From contig NZ_JANZKZ010000002.1 in assembly GCF_025770725.1 (NCBI RefSeq), positions 682,001 to 746,000 of the forward strand: a stretch of DNA of 64,000 bases, given 5' to 3'. Origin of the DNA: Sulfurospirillum oryzae. Lineage in GTDB: Bacteria; Campylobacterota; Campylobacteria; Campylobacterales; Sulfurospirillaceae. Positions 9,289 through 19,200 of this stretch are shown here, piece after piece. Below the pieces are notes generated by a model that was not told the origin of the DNA, ran no database searches, and saw only the letters and a program-made list of their open reading frames with translations. Positions within the stretch are counted from its first letter, which is position 1, and every line of letters begins with the position of its first letter. The translations under genes were made by a program, and so were the position numbers.

Positions 9289-10434
9289 TCAAAAAATCAG
9301 TCCATTTACCAAACGCATTGCTGACGCAAACGCCCACTGGAAGTTAAACCCTCCAAGCTCACCCGTGACATCCAGTACTTCACCGATAAAATAGAGATCT
9401 TTACATTTTTTACTCTCAAGGCCTTTGACATCAATCTCATCGGTACTGACACCGCCTCTTGTCACTTCGGCTTTCGTATAGCCAAAATTGCCCGCGGGTG
9501 CAAAGGTATAAGCTTTAAGGCTGCAAAGTGTTTCTTTCTCTTGCGCACTTAGTTTGGAGAGAACTTTATCTTCCATACCAACGGCGTCCAAAAACGCTTT
9601 GATCAGACGCCTTGGAAGCCCAAGTGCAGTAATAATCTGCTTTTTACTCTGCTGTTTAAAAAGAGCCTCCATACTCTTAACGTGTGGCAGAAAATCAATC
9701 GTAATATTCCCTTTCTTCCAATAAAGCGAACCACTGAGCACAACAGGTCCACTAATGCCTTTGTGCGCGAAAAGAAGGTTTTCACTAAAGCTTTTCCCTT
9801 CTACATGTAAAGTCACTGGCAAAGCAATACCACTGAGCTCCTTCATCCAAAATTGCTCTTTTTGAAGGGTTAAGCCTACAAGTGCAGGAGATGGACTCAC
9901 AAGAGTATGCCCAAAATACTCTGCAATTTTATAGCCTATATCACTCGCCCCAATGCTCGCATAACTAAGCCCCCCACTGGCAACGACCATTTTTTTAGCA
10001 TAGATTTCGCCGTTGTCTGTTTGCACAACAAAGTGCTCATCTTTTTTTACATGTAAAACTTTCGTTGAGAGATAAAACGTGCAGTAAGCTGTGAGTCGCC
10101 CAAAAATAGAAACAAGCTCTTTAGCACTGTCGGCACAAAACATCTGCCCATGAGCGCGTTCTTCAAGACTGAGTCGGTGTTGTTTTACAAAAGAGAGTGT
10201 TGAGGAAGCATCAAAAGAAGAGAGAATGGGAGCGATAAACGAAGCATCGCCCAAGTAATTCTCAGGCGTTGTAAAACGGTTGGTAAGGTTGCATTTTCCA
10301 CCGCCAGAAATCAGTAGCTTTGCCCCTATTTTAGGGTTGGCATCAACAAGTGCTACATCGTGCCCTTGCAGATGACTCGCCGCCATCAAAGCGCTTGCAC
10401 CCGCTCCAATGAAAAGAATATCGTGAATTTTCAC
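9289..10434 (-). CDS. BaiN/HI0933-family flavoprotein (NAD(P)/FAD-dependent oxidoreductase)
   Basis: 381 residues. The N-terminal dinucleotide fold (FIGAGASALMAA near 8-19) binds FAD; GGGKCNLTN follows near residue 44, and the C-terminus carries GEVLDVTGELGGFN, the family signature. Length matches the HI0933/YhiN/BaiN family. BaiN itself reduces bile-acid intermediates, but most members have no proven substrate, so no reaction is assigned. The gene overlaps the trmL stop by 4 bp (ATGA) and is presumably co-transcribed with trmL. Confidence 0.9.
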   Translation of the reverse strand: MKIHDILFIGAGASALMAASHLQGHDVALVDANPKIGAKLLISGGGKCNLTNRFTTPENYLGDASFIAPILSSFDASSTLSFVKQHRLSLEERAHGQMFCADSAKELVSIFGRLTAYCTFYLSTKVLHVKKDEHFVVQTDNGEIYAKKMVVASGGLSYASIGASDIGYKIAEYFGHTLVSPSPALVGLTLQKEQFWMKELSGIALPVTLHVEGKSFSENLLFAHKGISGPVVLSGSLYWKKGNITIDFLPHVKSMEALFKQQSKKQIITALGLPRRLIKAFLDAVGMEDKVLSKLSAQEKETLCSLKAYTFAPAGNFGYTKAEVTRGGVSTDEIDVKGLESKKCKDLYFIGEVLDVTGELGGFNFQWAFASAMRLVNGLIF

Positions 10435-10901
10435 GCTTGCTCAAAATGCTCGAAATTTTGACGAATCGCATCGTAAAGAATGATGCCAGCAGAGGTGGCT
10501 TGATTGAGGCTTCTACCCAGTTTTCCCATAGGAATAGTAATCGCATTTTCCCACTTGAGTTGCATCAACTCCATCGGAAGCCCCGTGGATTCGCCACCAA
10601 AAAAGAGAAAATCTCCCGGCTTAAAAGAGGCTTCAAAATAAGTCTTTTTTGTTTTGGTTGTGGCAAAAAAGAAATGATCTACTTTGTCTTTATGCGCTTC
10701 TAAAAAAGCGTCTAAATTTTCCCAAACCGTAACGTCCAACAAATGCCAATAATCAAGCCCCGCACGCTTCACGGTTTTATCGCTGATCTCAAACATAGTC
10801 GGTTTAATGATGTGCAATTTACAGTCGGCATTAACGCACATTCTACCGATACTACCCGTATTTTGAGGAATTTGAGGGTGAACTAAAACGATATTGAACA
10901 T
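10431..10901 (-). CDS. trmL: tRNA (cytidine/uridine-34-2'-O)-methyltransferase
   Basis: 156 residues, the normal length for this small SPOUT methyltransferase. It methylates the ribose at wobble position 34 of certain leucine tRNAs using S-adenosylmethionine. Family motifs seen: HPQIPQNTGSIGR near 8-20, FGGESTGLP near 102 and IPMGKLGRSLNQATSAGI near 122-139, which form the trefoil-knot cofactor site. GGGAG lies about 8 bases before the start. The interval towards purU carries a structured repeat (copy A). Confidence 0.95.
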   Translation of the reverse strand: MFNIVLVHPQIPQNTGSIGRMCVNADCKLHIIKPTMFEISDKTVKRAGLDYWHLLDVTVWENLDAFLEAHKDKVDHFFFATTKTKKTYFEASFKPGDFLFFGGESTGLPMELMQLKWENAITIPMGKLGRSLNQATSAGIILYDAIRQNFEHFEQA

Positions 10902-10919
10902 AAAATAATCTCCCTATTC

Positions 10920-10993
10920 TGCTTCGTAAGAAGCTAGCTTTAGTGCCCCAGTGGCTAACGTAGTGTGTTGGGCTTTGCCCAACATACGTGTCA
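10920..10993 (-). repeat. Structured intergenic element, copy A (between purU and trmL)
   Basis: Read on the minus strand: TTGACACGTA, then a hairpin TGTTGGGC-AAA-GCCCAACA, then ACTACGTTAGCCACTGG, CACTAAAGC and a second hairpin GCTTC-TTAC-GAAGC. Copies B (11868-11933) and C (60881-60956) share the layout with different but still complementary stem bases. There is no T-run after it, so a simple terminator is unlikely. With copy B it brackets purU in inverted orientation. Confidence 0.6.
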
Positions 10994-10996
10994 AAA

Positions 10997-11839
10997 TCAA
11001 AATATTATTGTTTTATTATCGTGAACAAAAATACGCTCTTCAAAGACCAAATCAAGGGCATTTGAAAGAACATTTTTCTCAACATTTCTGCCTGCACGTT
11101 GCATATCTTTCCATGTCATTTCGTGATTGACGTGGATGACGTCTTGCGCGATGATCGGACCTTCATCAAGGTTATTGTTGACAAAGTGTGCCGTTGCGCC
11201 AATAATCTTCACACCTCTTGCAAACGCTTGTTTGTAAGGATTTGCCCCGATAAATGCTGGGAGGAACGAATGATGAATGTTAATCATTTTCTCTTCATAA
11301 TGTCCCACAAATTCACTCGATAAAATGCGCATGTATTTGGCTAAAACGATGTAGTCCACAGTATAAGCACTTAAAACTTCCAAGACTTTCGCTTCGTGCT
11401 CGGCTCTGTTTAACCCTTCATGGCTCACACAGTGAAAAGGAATATTAAACTTATCACTCAGACCTTTTAAATCTTCGTAGTTTGAGACAATCGCTAAGAT
11501 ATTTGCATTAAGATCATCACTGTCGTGTTTAAGCAAAATATCACCTAAGCAGTGTGTCTCTTTTGTTCCCATCAAAATAATATCTTTTTTGCGAGCTTCG
11601 GCGACATAAATATCTGAATTGGCAGGTAACATCGCTTGGAGCGTGCCTTTAAATGCACTCATATCCATTTCACCGCTGAGTTCCGCTCGCATAAAGAATT
11701 TGCCATTGTCACGATCAACAAACTCATCGTTTTTAATGATGTTGAGCTGATACTTAAAGACAACATCCGCAATGCGGTAGATCAACCCCTTTTCATCCGA
11801 ACAGTCAATTTTCAAAATATAATTTTTAGCTACTTCCAT
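10997..11839 (-). CDS. purU: Formyltetrahydrofolate deformylase
   Basis: 280 residues. It hydrolyses 10-formyl-tetrahydrofolate to formate and tetrahydrofolate, supplying formate and balancing one-carbon units. An N-terminal ACT domain (about 1-85) precedes a formyltransferase-fold catalytic domain (about 90-280) with the Asn-His-Asp residues visible in NIHHSFLPAF and GATAHFV...LDEGPII. The neighbour order purU-cca-CiaD-like matches what I recall of Campylobacter jejuni. The gene is bracketed by two inverted copies of a structured element. Confidence 0.96.
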   Translation of the reverse strand: MEVAKNYILKIDCSDEKGLIYRIADVVFKYQLNIIKNDEFVDRDNGKFFMRAELSGEMDMSAFKGTLQAMLPANSDIYVAEARKKDIILMGTKETHCLGDILLKHDSDDLNANILAIVSNYEDLKGLSDKFNIPFHCVSHEGLNRAEHEAKVLEVLSAYTVDYIVLAKYMRILSSEFVGHYEEKMINIHHSFLPAFIGANPYKQAFARGVKIIGATAHFVNNNLDEGPIIAQDVIHVNHEMTWKDMQRAGRNVEKNVLSNALDLVFEERIFVHDNKTIIF

Positions 11840-11867
11840 TTTTATGCCTCACACAGTTTTTTTATTA

Positions 11868-11933
11868 GAGTTCTCACAGAACTCTTGACACATTTTTAAA
11901 GCAAAGCTTTAAAAACTACGTTAACACTGGGTT
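11868..11933 (+). repeat. Structured intergenic element, copy B (between purU and cca; overlaps cca 3' end)
   Basis: On the plus strand: hairpin GAGTTCT-CAC-AGAACTC, then TTGACACA, a 10-bp stem TTTTTAAAGC with GCTTTAAAAA around an AAA loop (11893-11915), then CTACGTTAACACTGGG. The last part supplies the final codons and stop of the cca-type gene on the other strand (residues PVLT), so the element reaches into that gene. Orientation is opposite to copy A. Confidence 0.6.
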
Positions 11934-13106
11934 CTCTTCGGCAGAGTGCCCACGCACCTTGGGTGCTTTTCCTTCTTTTAAAACGAGTTTTACAAGAAGT
12001 CTAATTTTTTCAATTCGTCTTCTTCGTAACTCTTCACCAATGTCACGCCCAGAAAATCCATCACGGATCACCTCTTGAACATTCACATTTCCACTAAATA
12101 TCTCATCCCAAATGCCAAGCTCACATGCGCGCTCTTTAATTCCCTCGCGGTAATTTCCAAGCCATGCACAAATGGGTAGCTCTAGGCTTACATGTAAAAG
12201 CATTTCATCGCTTATCTCCCCTTCAAAAAAAGGCTGATACTTGAAGGTTTGCAGGTAATGATTGGGTGCGTCAAGCATCCTAAACCATTGCAAGGGTTCT
12301 TGCTTTAACCTATTGGCTACGATATAAACAAAATAGTAAGGACGAAGTGCCTCTTCAAAATTTTGCTTAGATCGTAGCAATTCACGTGCTATCTCAAAAA
12401 AACGATTTTCCACTTTACATGTAAAGCATTTTTCAAAAAGATTGAGTTGATACATGTAAAATAACCCATAGTGCAAATAAGAAGCTTTGAAAAGCTTTTC
12501 AAACTCCCATAAAATGCGTGGCTTACTTAGATCCGAGAGTGAAATATGACGCATCACTTCCACACTTTTGGACTCTATCTTGAAGCCTAAACGTGCGCTA
12601 AACTGCATCGCACGAAGTACTCTTAGGCTATCTTCTTTAAAACTCTCTTCATCAATAATAGCAAGACATTTACGCTCAATCGCCTCTTTACCGCCCCAAA
12701 AGTCAAGCAGTTCGCCACTGAAAATGTTGAGCATCATTGCATTAACACTAAAATCGCGACGTCTGGAAGCCTCTTTTTCATCTTGGCAAACGTGTACTTC
12801 AAAAGCCTTGTGACCAACGCCACTTTTGCGCTCAACGCGAGGCAGAGAAAAGTCAATGTTACCAAGCTTATACACAAAAAAACTTTTTCCAACACCCACA
12901 GCACCTACTTGCTTCATCAAAGCTTCAAAGGCATCTGGTGCTATGTCATAAACTTCAATATCTAAATCGTGCAGAGGCTCATCTAAACAGAGGTCTCTCA
13001 CACTGCCCCCCACCAAATAAGCACGTTTGGTATAGGGTTTTAAAAATGCAATGGCATCTTTAATTTGCGCTTCAAAATGCGTAGGAAAAACGCAGTTCAA
13101 CTTCAT
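11916..13106 (-). CDS. cca: CCA tRNA nucleotidyltransferase / poly(A) polymerase family
   Basis: 396 residues. Nucleotidyltransferase head with LVGGSVRDLCL and the metal-binding DLDIEVYD (about 32-54), then the RNA-binding segment (RRRDFSVNAMML, DSLRVLRAMQFSARLG). It probably adds or repairs the CCA end of tRNAs; class II enzymes and poly(A) polymerases share these motifs, so the exact activity is inferred from context and lineage. The final residues PVLT and the stop are encoded by structured element copy B, so the native C-terminus may have been replaced. Its start overlaps the CiaD-like stop by 4 bp. Confidence 0.88.
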   Translation of the reverse strand: MKLNCVFPTHFEAQIKDAIAFLKPYTKRAYLVGGSVRDLCLDEPLHDLDIEVYDIAPDAFEALMKQVGAVGVGKSFFVYKLGNIDFSLPRVERKSGVGHKAFEVHVCQDEKEASRRRDFSVNAMMLNIFSGELLDFWGGKEAIERKCLAIIDEESFKEDSLRVLRAMQFSARLGFKIESKSVEVMRHISLSDLSKPRILWEFEKLFKASYLHYGLFYMYQLNLFEKCFTCKVENRFFEIARELLRSKQNFEEALRPYYFVYIVANRLKQEPLQWFRMLDAPNHYLQTFKYQPFFEGEISDEMLLHVSLELPICAWLGNYREGIKERACELGIWDEIFSGNVNVQEVIRDGFSGRDIGEELRRRRIEKIRLLVKLVLKEGKAPKVRGHSAEENPVLT

Positions 13107-13492
13107 TTTTTGAGATTGCCCATCTGCTCCAATTGCTCATCAATCGTAGCTAAAAGGTACTCTAAAAAATTGAGTGTCAAATCTATTTTTGCTTCGATAT
13201 TTTTATTATTAGGTGATTGAAATCCTTCAAAAAGTACCAAAATACGCTCTCTAAGGTTCATATAAAACTGTTTTTGGCTCTCCTGAGAAGACTCTTCTTC
13301 ACTCTCTTGAGGCATAGCGTATGCTTTGAATGTATTGATCTCTTCGGTTATTTCTAAAAGTGGCTCTGGCTCAAATTCAACATTTTCAGGCTCACGCTTA
13401 CGGGGAGGTTGAAGTGTTTGTTGTTGCTCTTCCTTGGGTACTACCTCTTCAAGCTCTTTGAGCGTTGAGAGAATCATATCTTTTAATTCCAT
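13103..13492 (-). CDS. CiaD-like hypothetical protein
   Basis: 129 residues from the ATG at 13492; a GTG at 13507 in the same frame lies on the GGTGG ribosome site and is less likely. The protein is acidic, rich in Glu and Gln with a low-complexity middle (about 15-80), and ends in a helical segment. No membrane segment or signal is seen. Position between the cca-type gene and a TPR gene matches my memory of C. jejuni Cj0788 (CiaD, a secreted invasion effector), and the short N-terminal MELKDMI resembles it. In a presumed free-living host an invasion role should not be assumed; function is open. Confidence 0.65.
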   Translation of the reverse strand: MELKDMILSTLKELEEVVPKEEQQQTLQPPRKREPENVEFEPEPLLEITEEINTFKAYAMPQESEEESSQESQKQFYMNLRERILVLFEGFQSPNNKNIEAKIDLTLNFLEYLLATIDEQLEQMGNLKK

Positions 13493-13731
13493 AGCTTTAC
13501 CAACCACCTTTCAAATTCTAAAAATTCCACTTCCGAGTTCATATTTAAAAAAAACTTTTTCATCTCTTCGTCCACACCCAAGTACTTTTTACGAATGCCT
13601 GAAAGTCGTTTAATGGCAATTTTTGCCTCTTTATTATCAGGATTCGCTCTGAGTAACTCTTTGTAAATCTCCAAAGCCTCATTTTTGAGACCTTGAAGTT
13701 CGTAGATTGAAGCGAGTGTTAGGGTTTTCAT
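13483..13731 (-). CDS. Short tetratricopeptide-like protein
   Basis: 82 residues. The first 45 residues form one or two TPR-type helical hairpins ([20 protein letters not shown], then [18 protein letters not shown]), a protein-binding scaffold; the rest is helical and ends in tryptophans. Its ATG overlaps the leuB stop by 4 bp and its stop overlaps the CiaD-like start, so it is embedded in the leuD-leuB-cca operon. This fits the small gene next to CiaD in Campylobacter. Partner unknown. Confidence 0.75.
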   Translation of the reverse strand: MKTLTLASIYELQGLKNEALEIYKELLRANPDNKEAKIAIKRLSGIRKKYLGVDEEMKKFFLNMNSEVEFLEFERWLVKLWN

Positions 13732-14801
13732 ATTTTAGCGACGTAATCTGCGATAATTGAGCCAATTTGTGTTGTAGAACAGACCTCTTTAGCACCGTAA
13801 TTTGCCAAATCTTTCGTTCGATAACCCTCTTGCAACACTTTTTTAATCGCATTTTCAATGCGATCCGCCGCTTTAGTCTCACCAAGGGCGAAACGAAGCA
13901 TCATAGAAGCACTTAAAATGGTCGCTAATGGATTGGCGATGCCCTGTCCTGCAATGTCTGGAGCAGAGCCATGAATAGGTTCAAAAAGACCTACTTTACC
14001 ACCAATAGACGCAGAAGGTAAAAGACCGATAGAGCCGCTAATCATACTTGCCTCATCACTGAGAATATCACCAAAAATATTGCCCGTTAAGATAACATCA
14101 AATTGACGAGGGTTGCGAACAAGTTGCATTGCTGCATTGTCCACATACATGTGCGTTAAGGTCACTTCTGGGTACTCTTTAGCCACTTCAATGACCGTAT
14201 CACGCCAGAGTTGACTTACTTCAAGAACATTCGCTTTATCAACAGAGCAAACTTCTTTACGACGTTTCATCGCTGATTGAAACGCAACATGTGCGATGCG
14301 CTCGATCTCTGGTTTGGTATAAACCATCGTGTTATAGCCTTTAAAGCCATCATTACCACGAGGTTCACCAAAGTAAATCCCCCCTGTTAACTCACGAACA
14401 ACAAAAAGGTCAACGCCTTTAAGCACTTCAGGCTTTAGCGTACTGGCATCTAATAGCTCGTCAAAAACAGCTGTTGGGCGAAGATTTGCAAAAAGTCCTA
14501 ATGATTTACGAAGCTTCAAAAGTCCTGTTTCGGGGCGAAATTCGCGAGGTAATGTGTCCCATTTTTGTCCACCAATAGCACCAAACAAAACAGCATCCGC
14601 TTTTAGACAGCCTTCAATGGTCTCATCAGGAAGCGGTGTTCCTTTATAATCATACGCCACGCCACCCATAAGGTACTCTTCGTAACGTAGTTCAAAATTT
14701 TCACTGACACAGACACTATCAAGAACTTTGATCGCTTCATCAATGATCTCTGGACCAATGCCATCGCCTCTAATAACCGCTATATTGTACGTTTTTTTCA
14801 T
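13728..14801 (-). CDS. leuB: 3-isopropylmalate dehydrogenase
   Basis: 357 residues. It oxidises and decarboxylates 3-isopropylmalate with NAD in leucine synthesis. Characteristic segments: [10 protein letters not shown] near residue 9, [13 protein letters not shown] near 96, the substrate loop [14 protein letters not shown] near 136, and [14 protein letters not shown] near 244 with the metal-binding aspartates. All key residues are present. Four-base overlaps with leuD upstream and the TPR gene downstream make it part of one translationally coupled operon. leuA and leuC are not in the window. Confidence 0.97.
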   Translation of the reverse strand: MKKTYNIAVIRGDGIGPEIIDEAIKVLDSVCVSENFELRYEEYLMGGVAYDYKGTPLPDETIEGCLKADAVLFGAIGGQKWDTLPREFRPETGLLKLRKSLGLFANLRPTAVFDELLDASTLKPEVLKGVDLFVVRELTGGIYFGEPRGNDGFKGYNTMVYTKPEIERIAHVAFQSAMKRRKEVCSVDKANVLEVSQLWRDTVIEVAKEYPEVTLTHMYVDNAAMQLVRNPRQFDVILTGNIFGDILSDEASMISGSIGLLPSASIGGKVGLFEPIHGSAPDIAGQGIANPLATILSASMMLRFALGETKAADRIENAIKKVLQEGYRTKDLANYGAKEVCSTTQIGSIIADYVAKI

Positions 14802-15286
14802 TTCTTCATCTCTTTTTGTGCATAATTCATAAGTCCACCCGATGCAAGTAATTCTTGCATAAAAGGAGGAATCGGTGTAAATTTATAGGTAGTTGCGCCG
14901 TTTTTGACTTCGCCGCTCTCCATTGAGATAGCGATGTTATCGCCCTCTTTGATCGTATCTGTTTCTGCAAGTTCAAAAATAGGAAGTCCTGTATTAAACG
15001 CATTTCGGTAAAAGATACGTGCAAAGCTTTTTGCAACAACAGCACTGACACCCGCAGCTTTAAGCGCGATAGGAGCGTGTTCACGACTGCTACCACAGCC
15101 AAAGTTTTCACCCGCAACGATAATGTCACCCGCTTTGACTTTTTTGACAAACTCTGGATCTGCATCTTCCATAACATGTTTTGCAAGCTCTTTAGGATCA
15201 GAAGTGTTCAAATACCTCGCCGCAATAATAAGATCGGTGTCGATGTTATCGCCAAAGTGCCATACTTTTCCGCTAATAGTACCCAT
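14798..15286 (-). CDS. leuD: 3-isopropylmalate dehydratase small subunit
   Basis: 162 residues, the short (archaeal/HacB-like) form of LeuD; the E. coli form is near 200. The subunit swivels over the iron-sulfur subunit LeuC to isomerise isopropylmalate. [14 protein letters not shown] near residue 13 and the signature [15 protein letters not shown] near 62 are intact. It is the first visible gene of the minus-strand leuD-leuB-TPR-CiaD-like-cca operon. leuC must lie elsewhere. Confidence 0.95.
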   Translation of the reverse strand: MGTISGKVWHFGDNIDTDLIIAARYLNTSDPKELAKHVMEDADPEFVKKVKAGDIIVAGENFGCGSSREHAPIALKAAGVSAVVAKSFARIFYRNAFNTGLPIFELAETDTIKEGDNIAISMESGEVKNGATTYKFTPIPPFMQELLASGGLMNYAQKEMKK

Positions 15287-15351
15287 GATTATCCTCAGTG
15301 CTCTTAATTTGATTAAAAATTTTATCTAAATGGGGTTGTGAAAAAGTTTAA

Positions 15352-16140
15352 TCACCCCACACTTTGAACAAAATAACGTCCTTTTTCACACTTTACATGT
15401 AAAGGAAGATCAAAAATATGTGAGAGATGCTCATCATCTAAAAGATCCTCTTTCTTACCTTGAGCGTAAATATGCCCTTGTTTGATGAGTACCACTTGCG
15501 AAATTTCCTCAAAAATCTCTTCCAAATGATGTGTCACCAAAATGATGGTACGCTCTGTTGCAATTTTACGCAACATCTCTATAAAATTGAGCTGTGCCTT
15601 TATGTCCAAACCCACCGTTGGTTCATCAAGGATCATAGCCATAGGATCATGCACAAGTGCGCGCGCTATGATGCACTTTCGTATCTCACCTGTCGACATT
15701 TCGGAGATGAGTTTATCGCGCAGATGAGTGATCTCAAGGTAGTGCAAAACCTCTTCCACTTTCTTTACATGTAAAGGTGAAAATTCTTGGTGTTCGTAAA
15801 TGTGAAAGCTACTAAAAAAGCCTGAAAGCACCACTTCAAACCCTTTTAAAAATCCCGCACGTTGAGTAAATTCATAGTGCAAATCGTTCGTGATGATGCC
15901 CAAATGCTTTTTAAGCTCCCATATATCCCACACGTTTTTACCAAACACCTCTTTGCACATGCTTTCGCTAAAACGTGGATAAATATCGTTCGAAAAAAGC
16001 TTTAAAAGCGTGGATTTTCCTGAACCATTTGCACCCAAAATAACCGTATGCTCTCCCTCTTTGATGCGTAAATTGATCTCATGTAAAACATTTTGTTCCT
16101 CATAGGCAACATTAATATTTTCAAAATGAATAATTTCCAT
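15352..16140 (-). CDS. ABC transporter ATP-binding protein
   Basis: 262 residues from the ATG at 16140, which GAGGAG precedes by 8 bases; a start 15 bp upstream lies on that site. Walker A GANGSGKST near 37, signature MSTGEIRK in place of LSGGQ, and Walker B MILDEPTVGLD are present, so ATP hydrolysis is expected. The sequence resembles stand-alone YlmA/ModF-type ATPases. No permease or binding-protein gene lies next to it, so substrate and even a transport role are unproven. Two TTTACATGTAAA palindromes lie inside the gene. Confidence 0.88.
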   Translation of the reverse strand: MEIIHFENINVAYEEQNVLHEINLRIKEGEHTVILGANGSGKSTLLKLFSNDIYPRFSESMCKEVFGKNVWDIWELKKHLGIITNDLHYEFTQRAGFLKGFEVVLSGFFSSFHIYEHQEFSPLHVKKVEEVLHYLEITHLRDKLISEMSTGEIRKCIIARALVHDPMAMILDEPTVGLDIKAQLNFIEMLRKIATERTIILVTHHLEEIFEEISQVVLIKQGHIYAQGKKEDLLDDEHLSHIFDLPLHVKCEKGRYFVQSVG

Positions 16141-16244
16141 TGCAAAACTCCTCATACAATAACACGATTATAGCGCATTTCATTATTAACAAAATTTAGT
16201 TAGAATGTGATATTTGTAAACATAAGTAAAGGTAATGTATTCAA

Positions 16245-19200
16245 ATGTTTTCTAAATTTTTTATCAACCGACCCAATTTTGCCATTGTTGTCTCACTTAT
16301 TATCATTATTGCTGGTATTATGGCGATCCGCTCTTTGCCTGTTCAAGAGTACCCCGACGTTGTTCCACCACAAATCGTCGTTTCCACAACCTACTCAGGA
16401 GCCGATGCCAAAACGCTTGAAAACACAGTAGCAGCACCTCTAGAGCAACAAATCAATGGCGTTGATAATATGCTTTACATGATGTCAACCACCTCTCCAA
16501 GTGGACTTCTTACGATGAACCTCTACTTTGAGGTCGATACAGACATGTCTCAAGCCAAGCTTGATGTCAATAATCGCGTGCGTTTAGCAGAAAGCAAACT
16601 TCCCGATGCCATCAAACGCCAAGGTGTCGATGTTACAGAAAAATCAAACGACGTTTTGCGTATGCTAGCACTCACTTCAGAGAACAACCGTTATGATACA
16701 ACCTTTATGGCAAACTACGCCATCAACAATATGCTTGAAGAGTTTAAGCGAATCCCTGGAATTGCAGAAGCAAGTGTTGTCGGTAACCAAGAGTATTCTA
16801 TTCGCGTTTGGATCGATACCCAAAAACTCTCTTTTTACAATATCACCACAGCAGATGTCATCAATGCGATCAAAGCGCAAAATGAACAATACCCTGTCGG
16901 GCAAATCGGACAAGAGCCTCTTGGCAAAAACCTTTCATTTACCTATACAGTCACATCCGTAGGAAGGCTCAAAACACCCCAAGAATTTGAAAATATTCTT
17001 ATTAAATCCAACAGCGATGGCTCTTCACTCAACCTTAAAGATGTCGCAACGATTGAACTTGGAACGGAGAGTTATTTTTTCAAAGGACTTTTCAATAAGC
17101 AACCCATGGCTGCCATTCGTGTCTATCTCACATCAAAAGCCAATGCGTTAGAAGTCTCTGACCTACTCGATAAAAAAATTGCCGAGCTCTCAAAAAGTTT
17201 TCCAGAAGGGCTAAAAATCGACGCAACGTATGATCCTACGACCTTTGTTCGCGCTTCCATCCATGAAGTGGTCGTTACGCTTTTAGAAGCCATTGCGCTG
17301 GTTGTCTTTGTTGTCTATCTCTTTTTGGGTAACCTTCGAGCAACCATCATCCCCGTTCTCGCTATTCCTGTTTCCATCGTTGGAACTTTTGCTGGTTTTT
17401 ATGCCACAGGCTTTTCCATTAACCTTCTCACGCTTTTTGGACTTACCCTAGCCATCGGTTTGGTGGTCGATGATGCCATTATTGTTATTGAAAACGTTGA
17501 GCGTATCCTTCGCAAAGAAAACCTTAGTGTTAAAGAAGCCACTATAAAAGCGATGCAAGAGATCACAGCACCTGTTATCGCCATCGTTTTAGTGCTAAGT
17601 GCTGTTTTTATTCCCGCCGCTTTTATGGGAGGACTGAGTGGAACCATGTCAAGGCAATTTGCCATTACCATCGTTATCTCAGTCGCTATCTCAGGTCTAG
17701 TCGCTCTTACACTCACCCCTGCACTTTGCGCGCTTTTGTTGAAAAAAGAAGAGCATCCACCTTTGTGGATCATTCAAAAATTTAATGCCATGTTTGATTA
17801 CATCACCCACCATTTTGGACAAATTGTGCAAAATGCGATTCGTTTTAGTCTTTTCAACCTTCTCATGTTTGGCATTATGATTTTTGCTCTCACAAAACTT
17901 ATGGGTATTATCCCCTCTGGGCTTGTTCCCAAAGAAGATAAAGGAACATTCTTTGCGGTCAGTAGCTTGCCTGCTGGTGCGTCACTCAGCCGTACCCACG
18001 AGATCAATGAGGCGGTGGGAGAAGCTGCCTTGAAACATCCTCTTGTCTCAAAAGTCGGTGGTTTTTCAGGAAGTGATTTTAGCTCAAAAGCCTACACGAC
18101 CGATGCAGGATACAGCTATGTGCGCCTTGTAGACTGGAATAAACGGCCTCATGCCAACCAAAGTGTCGATGCGCTCTCCAAAGAGATTATACAAGAGCTT
18201 GCAACCAACAAAGAAGCACGCATCGTAGCCGTTGCGCCTTCTGCTATTAGCGGACTTGGTGTTTCAGGTGGATTTGAGATGTACATTCAAGATAAAACGG
18301 GTGGCAATTATGCAGCACTCGAAAGTTATGCTAAAGAAATTGTGCAACGCGCATCATCACGTGAAGAGCTTCGCTCTGTACGGGGCACGTTAAGCACCAA
18401 TACGCCACAGTATCGCATAGAAGTCAACACGCAAAAAGCAAAAGCGTATGGCATCGAAATTGCCGATATTTATACGACTTTACAAGCGACATTTGGTAGT
18501 GTTTATGTCAACGACGTGAACCTGTTTGGTCGCAACTACCGTGTCAATGTCCAATCCAAAGGAAATTTTAGAGAAGACATCAAAAATTATGGCGATATTT
18601 TTATCAAAACAAACGATGGCAATTTTATTCCTATCAGTGATCTTGCAACACTTAAACGTGTCATCAATCCGAACATTACTAAACGTTTCAATATGTTTCC
18701 ATCGGCTCAAATTTTAGGAGAAACAAACATAGGCTTCTCTTCGGGTGAAGGACTTAAAATCATGGAGCAAATTGCTGCTGAAGTATTGCCAGATGGTTAC
18801 TCTGTAGCATGGGGCGGTGCTTCACTGCAAGAGAAAAAACTGTTAGAAAAAGGGAATCTCTCTTTTATTTTTGCGATTATTTTTATCTTTTTGATTCTGG
18901 TTGCACTGTATGAGAGCTGGATGATTCCTTGGGCGATCGTTTTAGCCGTACCATTTGCCCTGTTGGGGGCTGCTTTAAGCGTATGGCTTCGAGGGCTTCA
19001 GAATGACATCTATTTCCAAATCGGCATTATCACCCTTGTGGGGCTTTCGGCTAAAAATGCCATCTTGATGGTCGAATTTGCACTGCAAAAGATCGAAGAA
19101 GGATATAGCCTCCTTGATGCAACGATAGAGGGAGCGAAGATTCGTTTTCGCCCTATCATCATGACCTCATTTGCTTTCATTGCAGGAACGCTCCCTCTTG

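Noticed and set aside
17399-17773. 124-residue open frame antisense to the RND gene
   Set aside because: No ribosome site; frame mirrors the codon pattern of a highly conserved membrane-protein region.
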